NCBI RefSeq assembly: GCF_000422925.1
Contig: NZ_AUGZ01000004.1
Span: forward strand, 372,001-436,000
Origin: Paludibacterium yongneupense DSM 18731
Lineage (GTDB): Bacteria; Pseudomonadota; Gammaproteobacteria; Burkholderiales; Chromobacteriaceae
DNA: 64,000 bases
Direction: 5' to 3'
The stretch's first letter is position 1. Each line of letters opens with the position of its first letter. Of the stretch, positions 55,234 through 63,347 are shown piece after piece. The notes under the pieces were generated by a model that was not told where the DNA came from, searched no databases, and saw only the letters and a program-made list of their open reading frames with translations. The position numbers and the translations under genes are program-made.

Positions 55234-55904
55234 GGCAGTTCATGAACGCCATGCGCTTGCATGCCAGCCAGGCGCAGGCCGGTTTCAGCGGTACCCGCGT
55301 TGGGCTTATCGCCGACTACGACCCGATTGCCTACAGCATCAAGGTCGCTCTGCAGCCGACGATGGAGGAGACGGGATGGATTCCGCTTGCGACGCCGTGG
55401 GCTGGCAACGGGTGGGGGCTGGCCCTTGGCCCGATGATCGGGGCAGAGGTCGAGATCAACTTCGACTCCGGCCGGATCGATGCGGGCATGGCCGGTGGCC
55501 AGTACTTCAACGATGAGGACATCTGTCCGGGGCCGCCGTCTGGCGAGGCTTGGTTGGTCCATCAGACAGGCTCTTATATCAAGCTGACCAACGACGGCAA
55601 GGCTAACATCAACGGTGCCGCCGAAGTCGACGTGGCTGGGCCGACTATCAACATCACGGCAACGGGCAACGCAAACGTCAGCGCACAGACCGTGGCGGTC
55701 TCTGCGCAAGGTGCGGCATCTATCACCGCGCCATCGATAAGTATTGGCGCCTCCGGTCAGTCTCTGCTGTCCTTTGTGACCTCGCTGTTTCAGGCGCTGT
55801 TCAACGGGCACACACACCTCAGCAATGGTGCCGGGCAGCAGACGAATGCACCAGCCCAGCAGATGACCGACAAGCACATGACCAGCACCGTGAAAGGAGG
55901 CTGA
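55230..55904 (+). CDS. baseplate assembly/spike protein (gpV-like)
   Basis: 224 residues. An OB-fold N-terminus (VGLIADYDPIAYSIKVAL, WIPLATPWAGNGWGLALGP) leads to a beta-helical repeat (INITATGNANVSAQTVAVSA). The tip GHTHLSNGAGQQTNAP has the His-x-His that binds iron in membrane-piercing spikes. Intact. Confidence 0.86.
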   Translation: MRQFMNAMRLHASQAQAGFSGTRVGLIADYDPIAYSIKVALQPTMEETGWIPLATPWAGNGWGLALGPMIGAEVEINFDSGRIDAGMAGGQYFNDEDICPGPPSGEAWLVHQTGSYIKLTNDGKANINGAAEVDVAGPTINITATGNANVSAQTVAVSAQGAASITAPSISIGASGQSLLSFVTSLFQALFNGHTHLSNGAGQQTNAPAQQMTDKHMTSTVKGG

Positions 55905-55905
55905 C

Positions 55906-56274
55906 GTGATCGACCTTTACCACTACGTGGGCAGCGATCTATCGAAGTCACCTTCGGGTGACTTAAAGCCCGTCACGGGCCTGGAGCGCGGCAAACAGCG
56001 CGTCTTGCGAAGGCTGATGACCAATCCCGGCGATTATATCTTCCATCCCGACTATGGCGCAGGCCTCGGTCGAAAGGTGGGCGACATCGTCAATGTGAAG
56101 GAATGGAAGGCGCTGATTCTCGGGCAGATGCTGCTGGAATCGTGTGTAGCGGCTGACCCCGAGCCCACTGTCGACGTCAAGGTTATCGAAGGCGGTGCCT
56201 CGGTTTTTATCCAGTACACCGACTCTGGCACCGGTGAGACGGCCGCCTTGTCGTTTGACGTTACTCCGGACTGA
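55906..56274 (+). CDS. baseplate wedge protein (gp25/gpW-like)
   Basis: 122 residues. MTNPGDYIFHPDYGAGLGRK and the following KEWKALILGQMLLE are the GPW/gp25 lysozyme-like fold of baseplate wedges. It starts 1 bp after the spike gene. Confidence 0.86.
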   Translation: MIDLYHYVGSDLSKSPSGDLKPVTGLERGKQRVLRRLMTNPGDYIFHPDYGAGLGRKVGDIVNVKEWKALILGQMLLESCVAADPEPTVDVKVIEGGASVFIQYTDSGTGETAALSFDVTPD

Positions 56275-56276
56275 AT

Positions 56277-57404
56277 ATGGCCACTCTCAATATCAAATCG
56301 TTCGCATCACTGGTCGCCGACCAGGTGGCGGCTATTCAGGCGTCTGCAGCTGGCCTGGTCGACCTGACCATCGGCAGCCTGCTTTTGGCTGTAGCCGAAT
56401 CGACGGGCGGCGTCGTGCAGTGGATCCAGCAACTGATCGTCACGCTGCTGGTAACGACCCGGGCGGCGACCTGCTCCGGTTCCGACCTCGACAGCTGGAT
56501 GGGGGATTTCGGCTTTACGCGCCTGTCTGCCGTTCAGGCAACAGGCCAGTGTACGTTTGCCCGCTTTACGGCGACGACGCAAGGGCTTGTTCCTGTCGGG
56601 TCGATTGTGGCAACGACTGACGGAACGCAGCAGTACGTCGTGGTCGTTGACACGACCAACGCGGCTTACAGCGCATCACTGGCTGGCTACATTCTGCCAA
56701 TAGGAACCTCAAGCGTGACCGTTCCTGTGTTGGCCAGCACGGCCGGGACGGCCGGAAACGCCACGGCGGGTGAAGTTCAAACCATCGTCGGCGGTATCGC
56801 TGGCATTGCGACCGTGACCAATGTCGCGGCTTTTGCTAATGGCGAAGACGCCGAGATCGACTCGACCTTCCGCTCTCGGTTTGTTTTGTGGATCTCGTCC
56901 TTGTCCAAGGGGACGCTGGCCGCGATCGGCTATGCCATCGCCTCGATGCAGCAAGGGACCGTCTACAAGCTGGTCGAGAATCAGGACTACAGCGGAAACA
57001 CGCTCTACGGCTATTTCTATGCCGTGGTGGACGATGGAAGCGGCACGCCATCCAGTACGTTCCTTGCCTCCGCTTCCAGTGCTATCGACTTGGCCCGCCC
57101 GTTTTGCTCGCGGTTCGGCGTGTTCGCTCCAACGGTCGTTCCGGCGGCGATAGCCATGACACTGACGATCGACTCGACGGCTACCCGTGCCACCGTCGTC
57201 GCGCTGGTGCAGGCTGCCCTACAGAACTACATCAGCACCTTGTCACTCGGTCAGTTGCTGCCGTATTCCAAGATTGCCCAGATTGCCTATGACGCCTCGT
57301 CCTATGTCACCAACGTGACCGGAGTCACGCTCAATGGTGGCACGGCTGACTTGGCGGCGACGGCAAAGCAGGTCATCAAAATCTCAACCCTATCGGTGGC
57401 ATAA
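56277..57404 (+). CDS. baseplate J-like protein
   Basis: 375 residues. Family blocks are DLTIGSLLLAVAESTGGVVQ, SDLDSWMGDFGFTRLSAVQA, ATVTNVAAFANGEDAEIDST and FRSRFVLWISSLSKGT (Mu gp47/P2 J, PF04865). It forms the baseplate wedge with gp25 and I. Confidence 0.88.
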   Translation: MATLNIKSFASLVADQVAAIQASAAGLVDLTIGSLLLAVAESTGGVVQWIQQLIVTLLVTTRAATCSGSDLDSWMGDFGFTRLSAVQATGQCTFARFTATTQGLVPVGSIVATTDGTQQYVVVVDTTNAAYSASLAGYILPIGTSSVTVPVLASTAGTAGNATAGEVQTIVGGIAGIATVTNVAAFANGEDAEIDSTFRSRFVLWISSLSKGTLAAIGYAIASMQQGTVYKLVENQDYSGNTLYGYFYAVVDDGSGTPSSTFLASASSAIDLARPFCSRFGVFAPTVVPAAIAMTLTIDSTATRATVVALVQAALQNYISTLSLGQLLPYSKIAQIAYDASSYVTNVTGVTLNGGTADLAATAKQVIKISTLSVA

Positions 57405-58058
57405 ATGGCGACAGGCGACCAAAGCGACATGCTTTCCAGACTGCGCGCTCTCTTGCCGCCGACCTGGTTTGCCGACAGCAGCCCCATCCTGACGGGCATG
57501 CTGGCCGGGATGGCGGAGGCTCTGGCATGGGCCTATAGCCTGTATCAGTTCGCCAAGGCGCAAACCCGGATCGCCACGGCGAGCGGCGGTTGGCTCGACA
57601 TGGTGTCGCTGGATTTCTTCGGCACTGGCTTGCCGCGCACATCAAACCAGACGGATGCCAGCTATAGAGCCCGGATTCAGTCGAACCTGATTCGGGAGCG
57701 GGGGACACGGTATGCCATCCAGCAGGTGCTGTTTGATCTGACCGGGCGAGCGCCGCTGATTATCGAACCGGCCAGGCCGGCGGACGTCGGCGGCCTTGGC
57801 ATCTCCATCGGCCTGGGCGTTGGCGGGGCGGTGGGATCCATCTCTACGCCATACCAAGCCTTTGTTACGGCATACAGGCAGACCGGGGTCGGTGCCAGCG
57901 GCTGGCCCGGTCTTGCGACGTATTCGTTTGGGCTTGGCAGCGCCGGCATGATCGATTCCTCGGCGATGTCGCCCGCCGTTTCGGATGCAGACATCATCGC
58001 TGCAATCGAATCCGTTCGGCCAGCGGCTACCGCCATCTGGCTCCGCATCTCGAATTAA
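57405..58058 (+). CDS. baseplate/tail protein (gpI, Mu gp48-like)
   Basis: 217 residues. LRALLPPTWFADSSPILTGM, then SGGWLDMVSLDFFGTGLPR and ESVRPAATAIWLRIS: the P2 I/Mu gp48 position and size, linking baseplate to fibres. Start abuts the J stop. Confidence 0.75.
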   Translation: MATGDQSDMLSRLRALLPPTWFADSSPILTGMLAGMAEALAWAYSLYQFAKAQTRIATASGGWLDMVSLDFFGTGLPRTSNQTDASYRARIQSNLIRERGTRYAIQQVLFDLTGRAPLIIEPARPADVGGLGISIGLGVGGAVGSISTPYQAFVTAYRQTGVGASGWPGLATYSFGLGSAGMIDSSAMSPAVSDADIIAAIESVRPAATAIWLRISN

Positions 58059-58080
58059 ACCGTTTCCGAAACTCACTCCA

Positions 58081-58104
58081 AGCCCGCCGCGTGCGGGCTT
58101 TTTC
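58081..58104 (+). terminator. terminator-like hairpin upstream of main fibre gene
   Basis: AGCCCGC-CGCGT-GCGGGCT then TTTTC, followed at once by TTGGGGAAACC and the fibre ATG. Confidence 0.7.
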
Positions 58105-58117
58105 AATTGGGGAAACC

Positions 58118-60196
58118 ATGGACAGACAGATCGTCTACCCGGGGCAGGTGCTGCCGGAAACCACGCTGCTGCAGATCACCAAAGACGTCATGATCGCGCT
58201 CGCCAAGTTGTCCGGAGCCGTGTTTGGCACCTCTACCGTGGCCAACGGGTTTGCCGTGTCGCCGACGGCGCCGGCCACCCTGCAGGTCTCCGTTGCGGCT
58301 GGCGAGATTTACAGCCTGCAGAACGTCGACGGGACGGCTTTCTCGTCTCTGGCCGCCGATACTGCGCACCAAATCGTTAAACAGGGCATCGCCCTCGACG
58401 CCACGTTACTGACTCTGGCCGCTCCTGGCACTACCGGGCAGTCGATCAACTACCTGATCGAAGCGAGCTATCAGGACACCGACTCGGCGCCGGTTTTGCT
58501 GCCGTATTACAACACCACGACGCCGAGCTATCCCTACAGTGGACTCGGCAACAACGGCCTGACCCAGAACACATCGCGTAAAGGCGCAGTCGTACTGCAG
58601 GCTAAAGCCGGCGTATCAGCTACTACCGGCACCCAGTCGACGCCGTCGCCGGATTCGGGCTATGTCGGCCTTTGCGTTGTCACCGTGGCTTACGGGCAGA
58701 CCCAGATTCTGGCGGCGAATATCGCGGCTTACAGCGCTGCGCCTTTGCTGACCACCGGCCTCCTGCAGTCGATCCAGTCGGGCAACCTGAGCTTCGGCAC
58801 CGACATCGGGACGGCCGGGGTGATCCAGGCTACGTACCCGATCCCGGTTACGGCCCTCGTGGACAACATGGAGTGCTGGGTAAAAACCAAGTATGCCAAC
58901 CCGGGAGCAACGACCTTTACGCCGAATCCGGGGGTGATCCCTGCCTATCCGGTTGTTGGCGGCGCGCATGTGGCTCTGCAGGGGGGGGAAATCGTCCCCA
59001 ACGGCCGATGTGGGTTTATCTGGCGGGCAGACATCACATCGTGGGTTCTGATTGAACAGACCGGCGGTGCCGTGCAGGTTCCAAGCGCTACGCAGAGCCA
59101 GCACGCCATGCCGTTAGGACAGTTCCAGGCCGCGCCGCTTTCGTTCCGCAACTTGCTGGTGAATGGTGCGATGCGTGTGGCGCAGCAGTATGGCACATCG
59201 TCAGTTACGCCCGCGGCATCCACGAACACATGGACGATTGACCAGTGGCATTGCTGGTTCACTCAGGCATCGAAGCTCAGCGCGCAGCAGGTGTCCGGCC
59301 CGACGGCGCTTGGCTTCGATTTCTATGAGCAGATCACAGTCGCAGCGGCCTATTCTGCGCTGGCAGCCGATGCGTTCGTGCTCGCACAGTCGATCGAGGC
59401 GCAGAGCCTAGCTGCTGCCATGTGGGGAACGGCAAACGCGCAGCCCGTCAGCCTGCAGTTTGTCGTGAACTCGAGTGTCGCGGGAACGTTTTCCGGTTCG
59501 CTACAGAACTACGCTGGCACGCGGTCGTACCCGTTCACCTTCACTATCCCGACGGCAAATACCGATACGAAAATCACCATTCCGAATATCCCTGGTGATA
59601 CGGGTGGGGCGTGGACCCTGACCGGTTCCTCTGGAGGACTCACGCTTTGTTTCGACCTCGGTAGTGGGGCATCGTTTCGTGGCCCGGCTGGGGCGTGGGC
59701 ATCGGCAAACTACTACGGCGCTACAGCAGGCACGGCCGGAGCGACGCTGCTTGCAACGGCAGGTGCAACGTTCAAGATCACCGGTGGCCAACTGGAGCTG
59801 GGGCCCGTTTGCACCGCATTCGAGCGGCCGACTCCAGATGCTGAATTGGCGCGGTGTCAGCGATATCTCTACGCGATTCAGAATGCCAGCGGCGGCTATG
59901 CACATATCGGCACGGGCTTTCTTCCATCCGCGACGAGTTTTGTTTTTACGATAAACCACCGCGTGTCCATGCGGGTGCCGCCGGCCGGGGTGGTTATTTC
60001 TGGGATAGCCGACCTGAAATACACAACGGGAACAGCGGGCGGAACCCCTTCATCCGTGGTGTTCAACATCGCAAGCAAAGATGCGTCACGGCTGGCTGCC
60101 ACCATTGCATCCGGGGCGGCATCAGGCGCAGGCGGAGACATTTACTTTGACTCGTCATCGACGGGTTCGATCATTCTGACGGGAGCACAACTATGA
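58118..60196 (+). CDS. main tail fibre protein
   Basis: 692 residues from ATG 58118. The N-terminal part (MDRQIVYPGQVLPETTLLQI, ATLQVSVAAGEIYSLQNVDG) attaches to the baseplate. The middle has QILAANIAAYSAAPLLTTGL. The C-terminal ~330 residues begin RNLLVNGAMRVAQQYGTSS with WTIDQWHCWF, the jelly-roll-type carbohydrate-binding domain often found at fibre tips. It should decide target range. Confidence 0.82.
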   Translation: MDRQIVYPGQVLPETTLLQITKDVMIALAKLSGAVFGTSTVANGFAVSPTAPATLQVSVAAGEIYSLQNVDGTAFSSLAADTAHQIVKQGIALDATLLTLAAPGTTGQSINYLIEASYQDTDSAPVLLPYYNTTTPSYPYSGLGNNGLTQNTSRKGAVVLQAKAGVSATTGTQSTPSPDSGYVGLCVVTVAYGQTQILAANIAAYSAAPLLTTGLLQSIQSGNLSFGTDIGTAGVIQATYPIPVTALVDNMECWVKTKYANPGATTFTPNPGVIPAYPVVGGAHVALQGGEIVPNGRCGFIWRADITSWVLIEQTGGAVQVPSATQSQHAMPLGQFQAAPLSFRNLLVNGAMRVAQQYGTSSVTPAASTNTWTIDQWHCWFTQASKLSAQQVSGPTALGFDFYEQITVAAAYSALAADAFVLAQSIEAQSLAAAMWGTANAQPVSLQFVVNSSVAGTFSGSLQNYAGTRSYPFTFTIPTANTDTKITIPNIPGDTGGAWTLTGSSGGLTLCFDLGSGASFRGPAGAWASANYYGATAGTAGATLLATAGATFKITGGQLELGPVCTAFERPTPDAELARCQRYLYAIQNASGGYAHIGTGFLPSATSFVFTINHRVSMRVPPAGVVISGIADLKYTTGTAGGTPSSVVFNIASKDASRLAATIASGAASGAGGDIYFDSSSTGSIILTGAQL

Positions 60197-60351
60197 TGGA
60201 CGGCACTCCGACCGCATGGAAATACACGGACTCGACACAAGTCGTCGTAATGCGCACCTACCCCGATGACACAATAGAGTCGTGCATTGCAACTCGGCCA
60301 GATGTCGTCGCTTGGGTCGCCGCAGGAAACACCATTCTGACCGCCGCGTAA
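60193..60351 (+). CDS. small phage protein after the fibre gene, 52 residues
   Basis: MMDGTPTAWKYTDSTQVVVM, then RTYPDDTIESCIATRPDVVA and WVAAGNTILTAA. GGGAG precedes the ATG, which overlaps the fibre stop by 4 bp. Possibly a fibre accessory protein, judged by position only. Confidence 0.65.
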   Translation: MMDGTPTAWKYTDSTQVVVMRTYPDDTIESCIATRPDVVAWVAAGNTILTAA

Positions 60352-60372
60352 GCGCCGGTAGTTGCAAACCAT

Positions 60373-60396
60373 AACCGCCTTCGGGCGGTTTTTTCA
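60373..60396 (+). terminator. terminator between fibre and lysis genes
   Basis: AACCGCC-TTCG-GGCGGTT then TTTTC, directly before an AAGGAGG site. Confidence 0.75.
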
Positions 60397-60414
60397 TGCC
60401 CGCAAGGAGGCGAT

Positions 60415-60597
60415 ATGGGCGAAGAAGGGAGCGAAAGCGAGCGGACGCTGACCGACGCAGACGTTGACGCGGTGCTGGACCGGGCGTTTGACCGGCTGAG
60501 GAATGCGGTCGGTGGCGGCGTGCTGTCGCTGGTGTGGCGCGCGTTGATCATCTGCTTTATCGGGCTGGCAGCGTATGGCGCGACGAAAGGGCACTGA
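60415..60597 (+). CDS. small phage membrane protein, lysis cassette
   Basis: 60 residues. Acidic N-terminal half (SESERTLTDADVDAVLDRAF), then one membrane helix (GVLSLVWRALIICFIGLAAY). AAGGAGG precedes the ATG. Its stop overlaps the endolysin start by one base. A holin or holin-like role is plausible from context. Confidence 0.65.
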   Translation: MGEEGSESERTLTDADVDAVLDRAFDRLRNAVGGGVLSLVWRALIICFIGLAAYGATKGH

Positions 60598-61196
60598 TGA
60601 TCGGTACGAACCTTATTGCCGCGGGTACCGGCTGCACGCCGGCGGCCGCAGTGAAGTACCAGGCGGCGCTATCTGCGGCGGCCGATAAATTCCAGATCAA
60701 CACCGCCCGGCGGCTTGCGGCATGGCTGGCCAATGTCGGACATGAGTCTGGTGGACTTGTTTACGCAGCGGAGATATGGGGGCCGACTGCGCTGCAGCAG
60801 CATTACGATGCTCGCGTCGACCTTGGTAACACCAGACCGGAGGCTGTGCGCATTGCACGATTCCATGGCTCTACGCCCGGGCGATGGTGGCGCGGGCATG
60901 GGTGGATTCAGACTACCGGCTATGACAACCATCTTGCCGCCGGGCAGGCCCTTGGGCTCGACTTGCTGAATCATCCCGAGTTGCTGTCCATTCCGGAGCA
61001 TGCGGCTATGTCTGCTGCCCAATTCTTCTCCACTCACGGCTGCAATACTTTGGCAGATGCGGGCGATTTCGATGGCGTTTGCGATGAAATCAACCGTGGG
61101 CACAAGACCGCGCCGGTGGGGGATGCTATTGGCTACGCTGATCGGGCCATGCTGTACCGGCGTGCATTGGCCGTTCCCATCGCGCATGTCGCCTGA
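60597..61196 (+). CDS. GH19-type endolysin
   Basis: 199 residues. The chitinase-class GH19 lysozyme fold shows LAAWLANVGHESGGL with catalytic Glu50, then RWWRGHGWIQTTGYDNH and AAQFFSTHGCNTLADAGDFD, ending with the INRGH block. It degrades peptidoglycan. No signal peptide, so it needs a holin. Confidence 0.88.
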   Translation: MIGTNLIAAGTGCTPAAAVKYQAALSAAADKFQINTARRLAAWLANVGHESGGLVYAAEIWGPTALQQHYDARVDLGNTRPEAVRIARFHGSTPGRWWRGHGWIQTTGYDNHLAAGQALGLDLLNHPELLSIPEHAAMSAAQFFSTHGCNTLADAGDFDGVCDEINRGHKTAPVGDAIGYADRAMLYRRALAVPIAHVA

Positions 61197-61221
61197 CCAC
61201 ATCAAATTATGTGCAAAACAT

Positions 61222-61244
61222 ACCCGCTACGGCGGGTGTTTGCA
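61222..61244 (+). terminator. terminator-like hairpin upstream of HNH-like gene
   Basis: ACCCGC-TACG-GCGGGT then GTTTGCATTTGGAGG. Confidence 0.6.
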
Positions 61245-61256
61245 TTTGGAGGACGC

Positions 61257-61820
61257 ATGAACGCGCCTGATCATGAGCACGAGCATCGCGATCAACTGAC
61301 CGAGGATGTCTTTTACCCCGATCACCCGCCGCGCGCCGAGTCGCGCAGCTTCATCGCGACCAAGAAGGCCGGCCATGCCGCCAAGCTGCCGTGCGCCATC
61401 TCCGGCCGCACCGACGGTACGGAGTATCACCACCTGTTCTGTGAATGGGCCTTCTCCGGCGCCGTGGACTGGGTCAAGGTCAAGGCGATCGCCCTGGGTG
61501 AACTGAAGGTTTTGCCGGTGCTGGATCTGGAAACCGATCAGCCGACTGACGAAACGTTCGCCGCCGAGCATTCGCTTGTCTGGATGCTCTGCAAGCTGGC
61601 CGAGGCCCGCGGTTTCGATTGGCGCGCATTCGACCCGGCCCAGCCTGAAACCTTTGTCGACAGTATGGAAAACATGCTTGTCCTGCACAGCAAGTTCCAC
61701 CGCCACCGCGATCACGGCATCCACGAGATGTCGTTCCCCGAGTGGATTTTCCAAGCGTTCCCGCGCGTGGCCGGGTTCGTATTCACACCCGACGAGGTAG
61801 CCCATGCAAAAGCGGCTTGA
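61257..61820 (+). CDS. phage protein with HNH-like motif
   Basis: 187 residues from ATG 61257, GGAGG upstream. The C-AISGRTDGTEYHHLF segment (about residue 50) and NMLVLHSKFHRHRDHGIH (about 140-160) resemble the two halves of a beta-beta-alpha metal (HNH) nuclease, but the spacing of ~90 residues is long. It lies between endolysin and membrane protein genes. No family recognised with certainty. Confidence 0.6.
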   Translation: MNAPDHEHEHRDQLTEDVFYPDHPPRAESRSFIATKKAGHAAKLPCAISGRTDGTEYHHLFCEWAFSGAVDWVKVKAIALGELKVLPVLDLETDQPTDETFAAEHSLVWMLCKLAEARGFDWRAFDPAQPETFVDSMENMLVLHSKFHRHRDHGIHEMSFPEWIFQAFPRVAGFVFTPDEVAHAKAA

Positions 61821-62124
61821 TGCGAAGTTCTTGTCCGCCGTCGTAATCATGGCGGTTTGGTTTGTTCTGGTTTTGCTCGGCAAGGCACCGGCTGAACAGT
61901 TCGTCTATGCGCTCGAATCCGTGCTGGCCAGCCTTGGCATCTTCCACGCCGCCACGGCCTACCAGCGAACCGATAGTGCATTGCCGGTAACTGTCGATGC
62001 GGCCATGCCCGTGGCGCAAATCGCGTCTACCGTCGGCACGGCTGCAGCGGAGGAGGTCGCCCAAGGCATCAATGACGCGGCCGCTGCAGTACCGGCTGCG
62101 AACACGGAGGTCCCCGCGCAATGA
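61804..62124 (+). CDS. putative holin / lysis membrane protein
   Basis: 106 residues. FLSAVVIMAVWFVLVLLGKA forms a first helix, VYALESVLASLGIFHAATAY a possible second, and the tail is Ala-rich. GAGG precedes the ATG, which overlaps the previous gene. Its stop overlaps the Rz start. Size, topology and place fit a holin. Confidence 0.68.
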   Translation: MQKRLDAKFLSAVVIMAVWFVLVLLGKAPAEQFVYALESVLASLGIFHAATAYQRTDSALPVTVDAAMPVAQIASTVGTAAAEEVAQGINDAAAAVPAANTEVPAQ

Positions 62125-62525
62125 TCATTCCGGCCTGGGTGAAACCGGCCGCGGCCGCTGTGCTGCTCGCCCTGTCCTTCGCGGCCGGGTGGGTCGTGCG
62201 CGGGTGGCGTGCCGAGGCAGTGGATAGCAAGGCGGTGGCTGGGCAGGCGGCGGCCCGAACGACCTTGGTTCAGCATCAGGCTGCGGTTACGGCCAGGGTT
62301 GACGCCAGCGGCGCGGCGCGCGAACAGCAAACCCAGATCGTCTATCGGACGATCCATGACCAGGTGATTCGATATGTGGAACAAAAGGATGGCAGCAGCG
62401 CTGCTGGCGAGTGCGTGCTGGATGCTGAGTGGGTGCGGCTCCATGACGACGCTGCAGTCGGCAGGGTTTCCGACGCCTCCGGCGCGGGACATGATACCGG
62501 CGCCCAAGCTGGCGGTGATCGGTAA
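62121..62525 (+). CDS. i-spanin (Rz-like)
   Basis: 134 residues. An N-terminal membrane anchor (VKPAAAAVLLALSFAAGWVV) is followed by a periplasmic helical region (VAGQAAARTTLVQHQAAVTA). With the nested o-spanin it fuses inner and outer membranes in the last lysis step. Confidence 0.82.
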   Translation: MIIPAWVKPAAAAVLLALSFAAGWVVRGWRAEAVDSKAVAGQAAARTTLVQHQAAVTARVDASGAAREQQTQIVYRTIHDQVIRYVEQKDGSSAAGECVLDAEWVRLHDDAAVGRVSDASGAGHDTGAQAGGDR

Positions 62526-62643
62526 GCCTGTGGCGGCGCGCGCGGCGCTGCCGGTGGTGACGTCGAATTACGAGTCGTGCAAGGTGACCTCCGACCGGCT
62601 GACCGACCTGCAGGAGTGGGTGAGGGGGCAGAGGGCGCCGTGA
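62374..62643 (+). CDS. o-spanin lipoprotein (Rz1-like), nested in Rz
   Basis: 89 residues from ATG 62374, or 84 from ATG 62389. The lipobox LSGC lies in LLASACWMLSGCGS, and the mature part is Pro-rich (GFPTPPARDMIPAP). It starts inside the Rz frame and extends past it, the classical overlapping spanin pair. Confidence 0.82.
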   Translation: MWNKRMAAALLASACWMLSGCGSMTTLQSAGFPTPPARDMIPAPKLAVIGKPVAARAALPVVTSNYESCKVTSDRLTDLQEWVRGQRAP

Positions 62644-62719
62644 CTGCGGCGCGCGCGGGGAGGAACGTGCCGGCACAAAATCCGGCACAGATGGCAGGAA
62701 TCAACCGTATATCAACCGC

Positions 62720-62747
62720 AAAAAAACAGGGCTGCCTGTAGCAGCCC
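62720..62747 (-). terminator. minus-strand terminator at the right prophage end
   Basis: GGGCTGC-TACAG-GCAGCCC-TGTTTTTTT on the minus strand. It would stop transcripts entering the lysis genes from the right. Confidence 0.7.
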
Positions 62748-62781
62748 CAACGGTTGGCATACGGTAGATTTCTGGCTCAGT

Positions 62782-62854
62782 GGGTTCGAATCCCCCTCTC
62801 TTCTCCGGAATTAGCCAATGACGGCGCGGTCTTCGGACTGCGCCGTTTTGCGTT
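62782..62854. repeat. attR
   Basis: Direct repeat of 33475-33547 with mismatches at 62802, 62804, 62807 and 62820. The tRNA 3' end here has lost its CCA (TCTTCTCCG), as expected for a copy without function. Confidence 0.92.
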
Positions 62855-63174
62855 TGTAATGACCCGCTGAATTCCTGTTCAGGTCCTAGCAATGCATCTT
62901 CCAGCTCAAGGGTTGGCAGGTGAAGAAGCGCCCGGTGGGCTTTCGCCCTCGCGTCCAGGCACTCCCTTCGATAGCACAACGACCCAACGAACGTTGGGCC
63001 ACCGATCTGTGCCGTATCTGGGCGGGCAAAGACAGCTGGTGCCATCCCGCGTCATTGCAGATTGGATCGGGTTTTATAACCACCGGCGTCCCCATCAGGC
63101 CGTGGGGATGAAAGTGCCGGCCAAGATGTACGAATTAGCAGCCTGACCTGTGCAGCAAGTGCTGGGTCATTACA
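62855..63174 (+). mobile_element. internally deleted IS3-family element
   Basis: 320 bp bounded by 11-bp inverted repeats TGTAATGACCC / GGGTCATTACA. Inside, two pieces of an OrfB transposase are joined. QLKGWQVKKRPVGFRPRVQA...NERWATDLCR is from the N-terminal region (given in part; 62898-63040). ADWIGFYNHRRPHQAVGMKV is from the C-terminal end (63058-63146), in a different frame. The catalytic core is missing. It starts at the base after attR. Confidence 0.82.
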
Positions 63175-63347
63175 ACGCGGTAGAAGGAGGGGACCGTGAC
63201 GGGGCCGCATAGATGGAAAAAGCCCGCGTCAACGGTGCTTGCGACACCTGGCTGGCTTTTCTCGAAAAAGTGCGTGAAACCCGCATGGCTTCGGCCCCTG
63301 CGGGTTCTGCAGGCCGGTTTCGTTCGTCTGCTGGCTGTAGATGTCGG

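Larger units (their letters stand above)
33475..62854. mobile_element. headless contractile-tail prophage in tRNA-Ser
   Basis: About 29.4 kb between direct repeats 33475-33547 and 62782-62854. It holds a tyrosine integrase, xis, S24 repressor and cro/cII-type regulators. Replication genes, portal, a complete contractile tail, two fibre genes and a lysis cassette follow. Terminase is a 3' remnant and no capsid or protease gene is visible. recT and rusA are frameshifted. As it stands it should be unable to make infectious virions, but it may make tails. Confidence 0.93.

Noticed and set aside
33475-62854. Intact, infectious prophage
   Set aside because: Large terminase is a scrap, no small terminase or capsid gene is visible, and recT and rusA are frameshifted.
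33475-62854. Transposable Mu-like phage
   Set aside because: Although the baseplate genes are Mu/P2-like, there is a tyrosine integrase with tRNA att repeats and no Mu transposase genes.
33475-62854. Phage satellite (PICI-type)
   Set aside because: Satellites lack their own tail and lysis genes; this element has complete sets of both.
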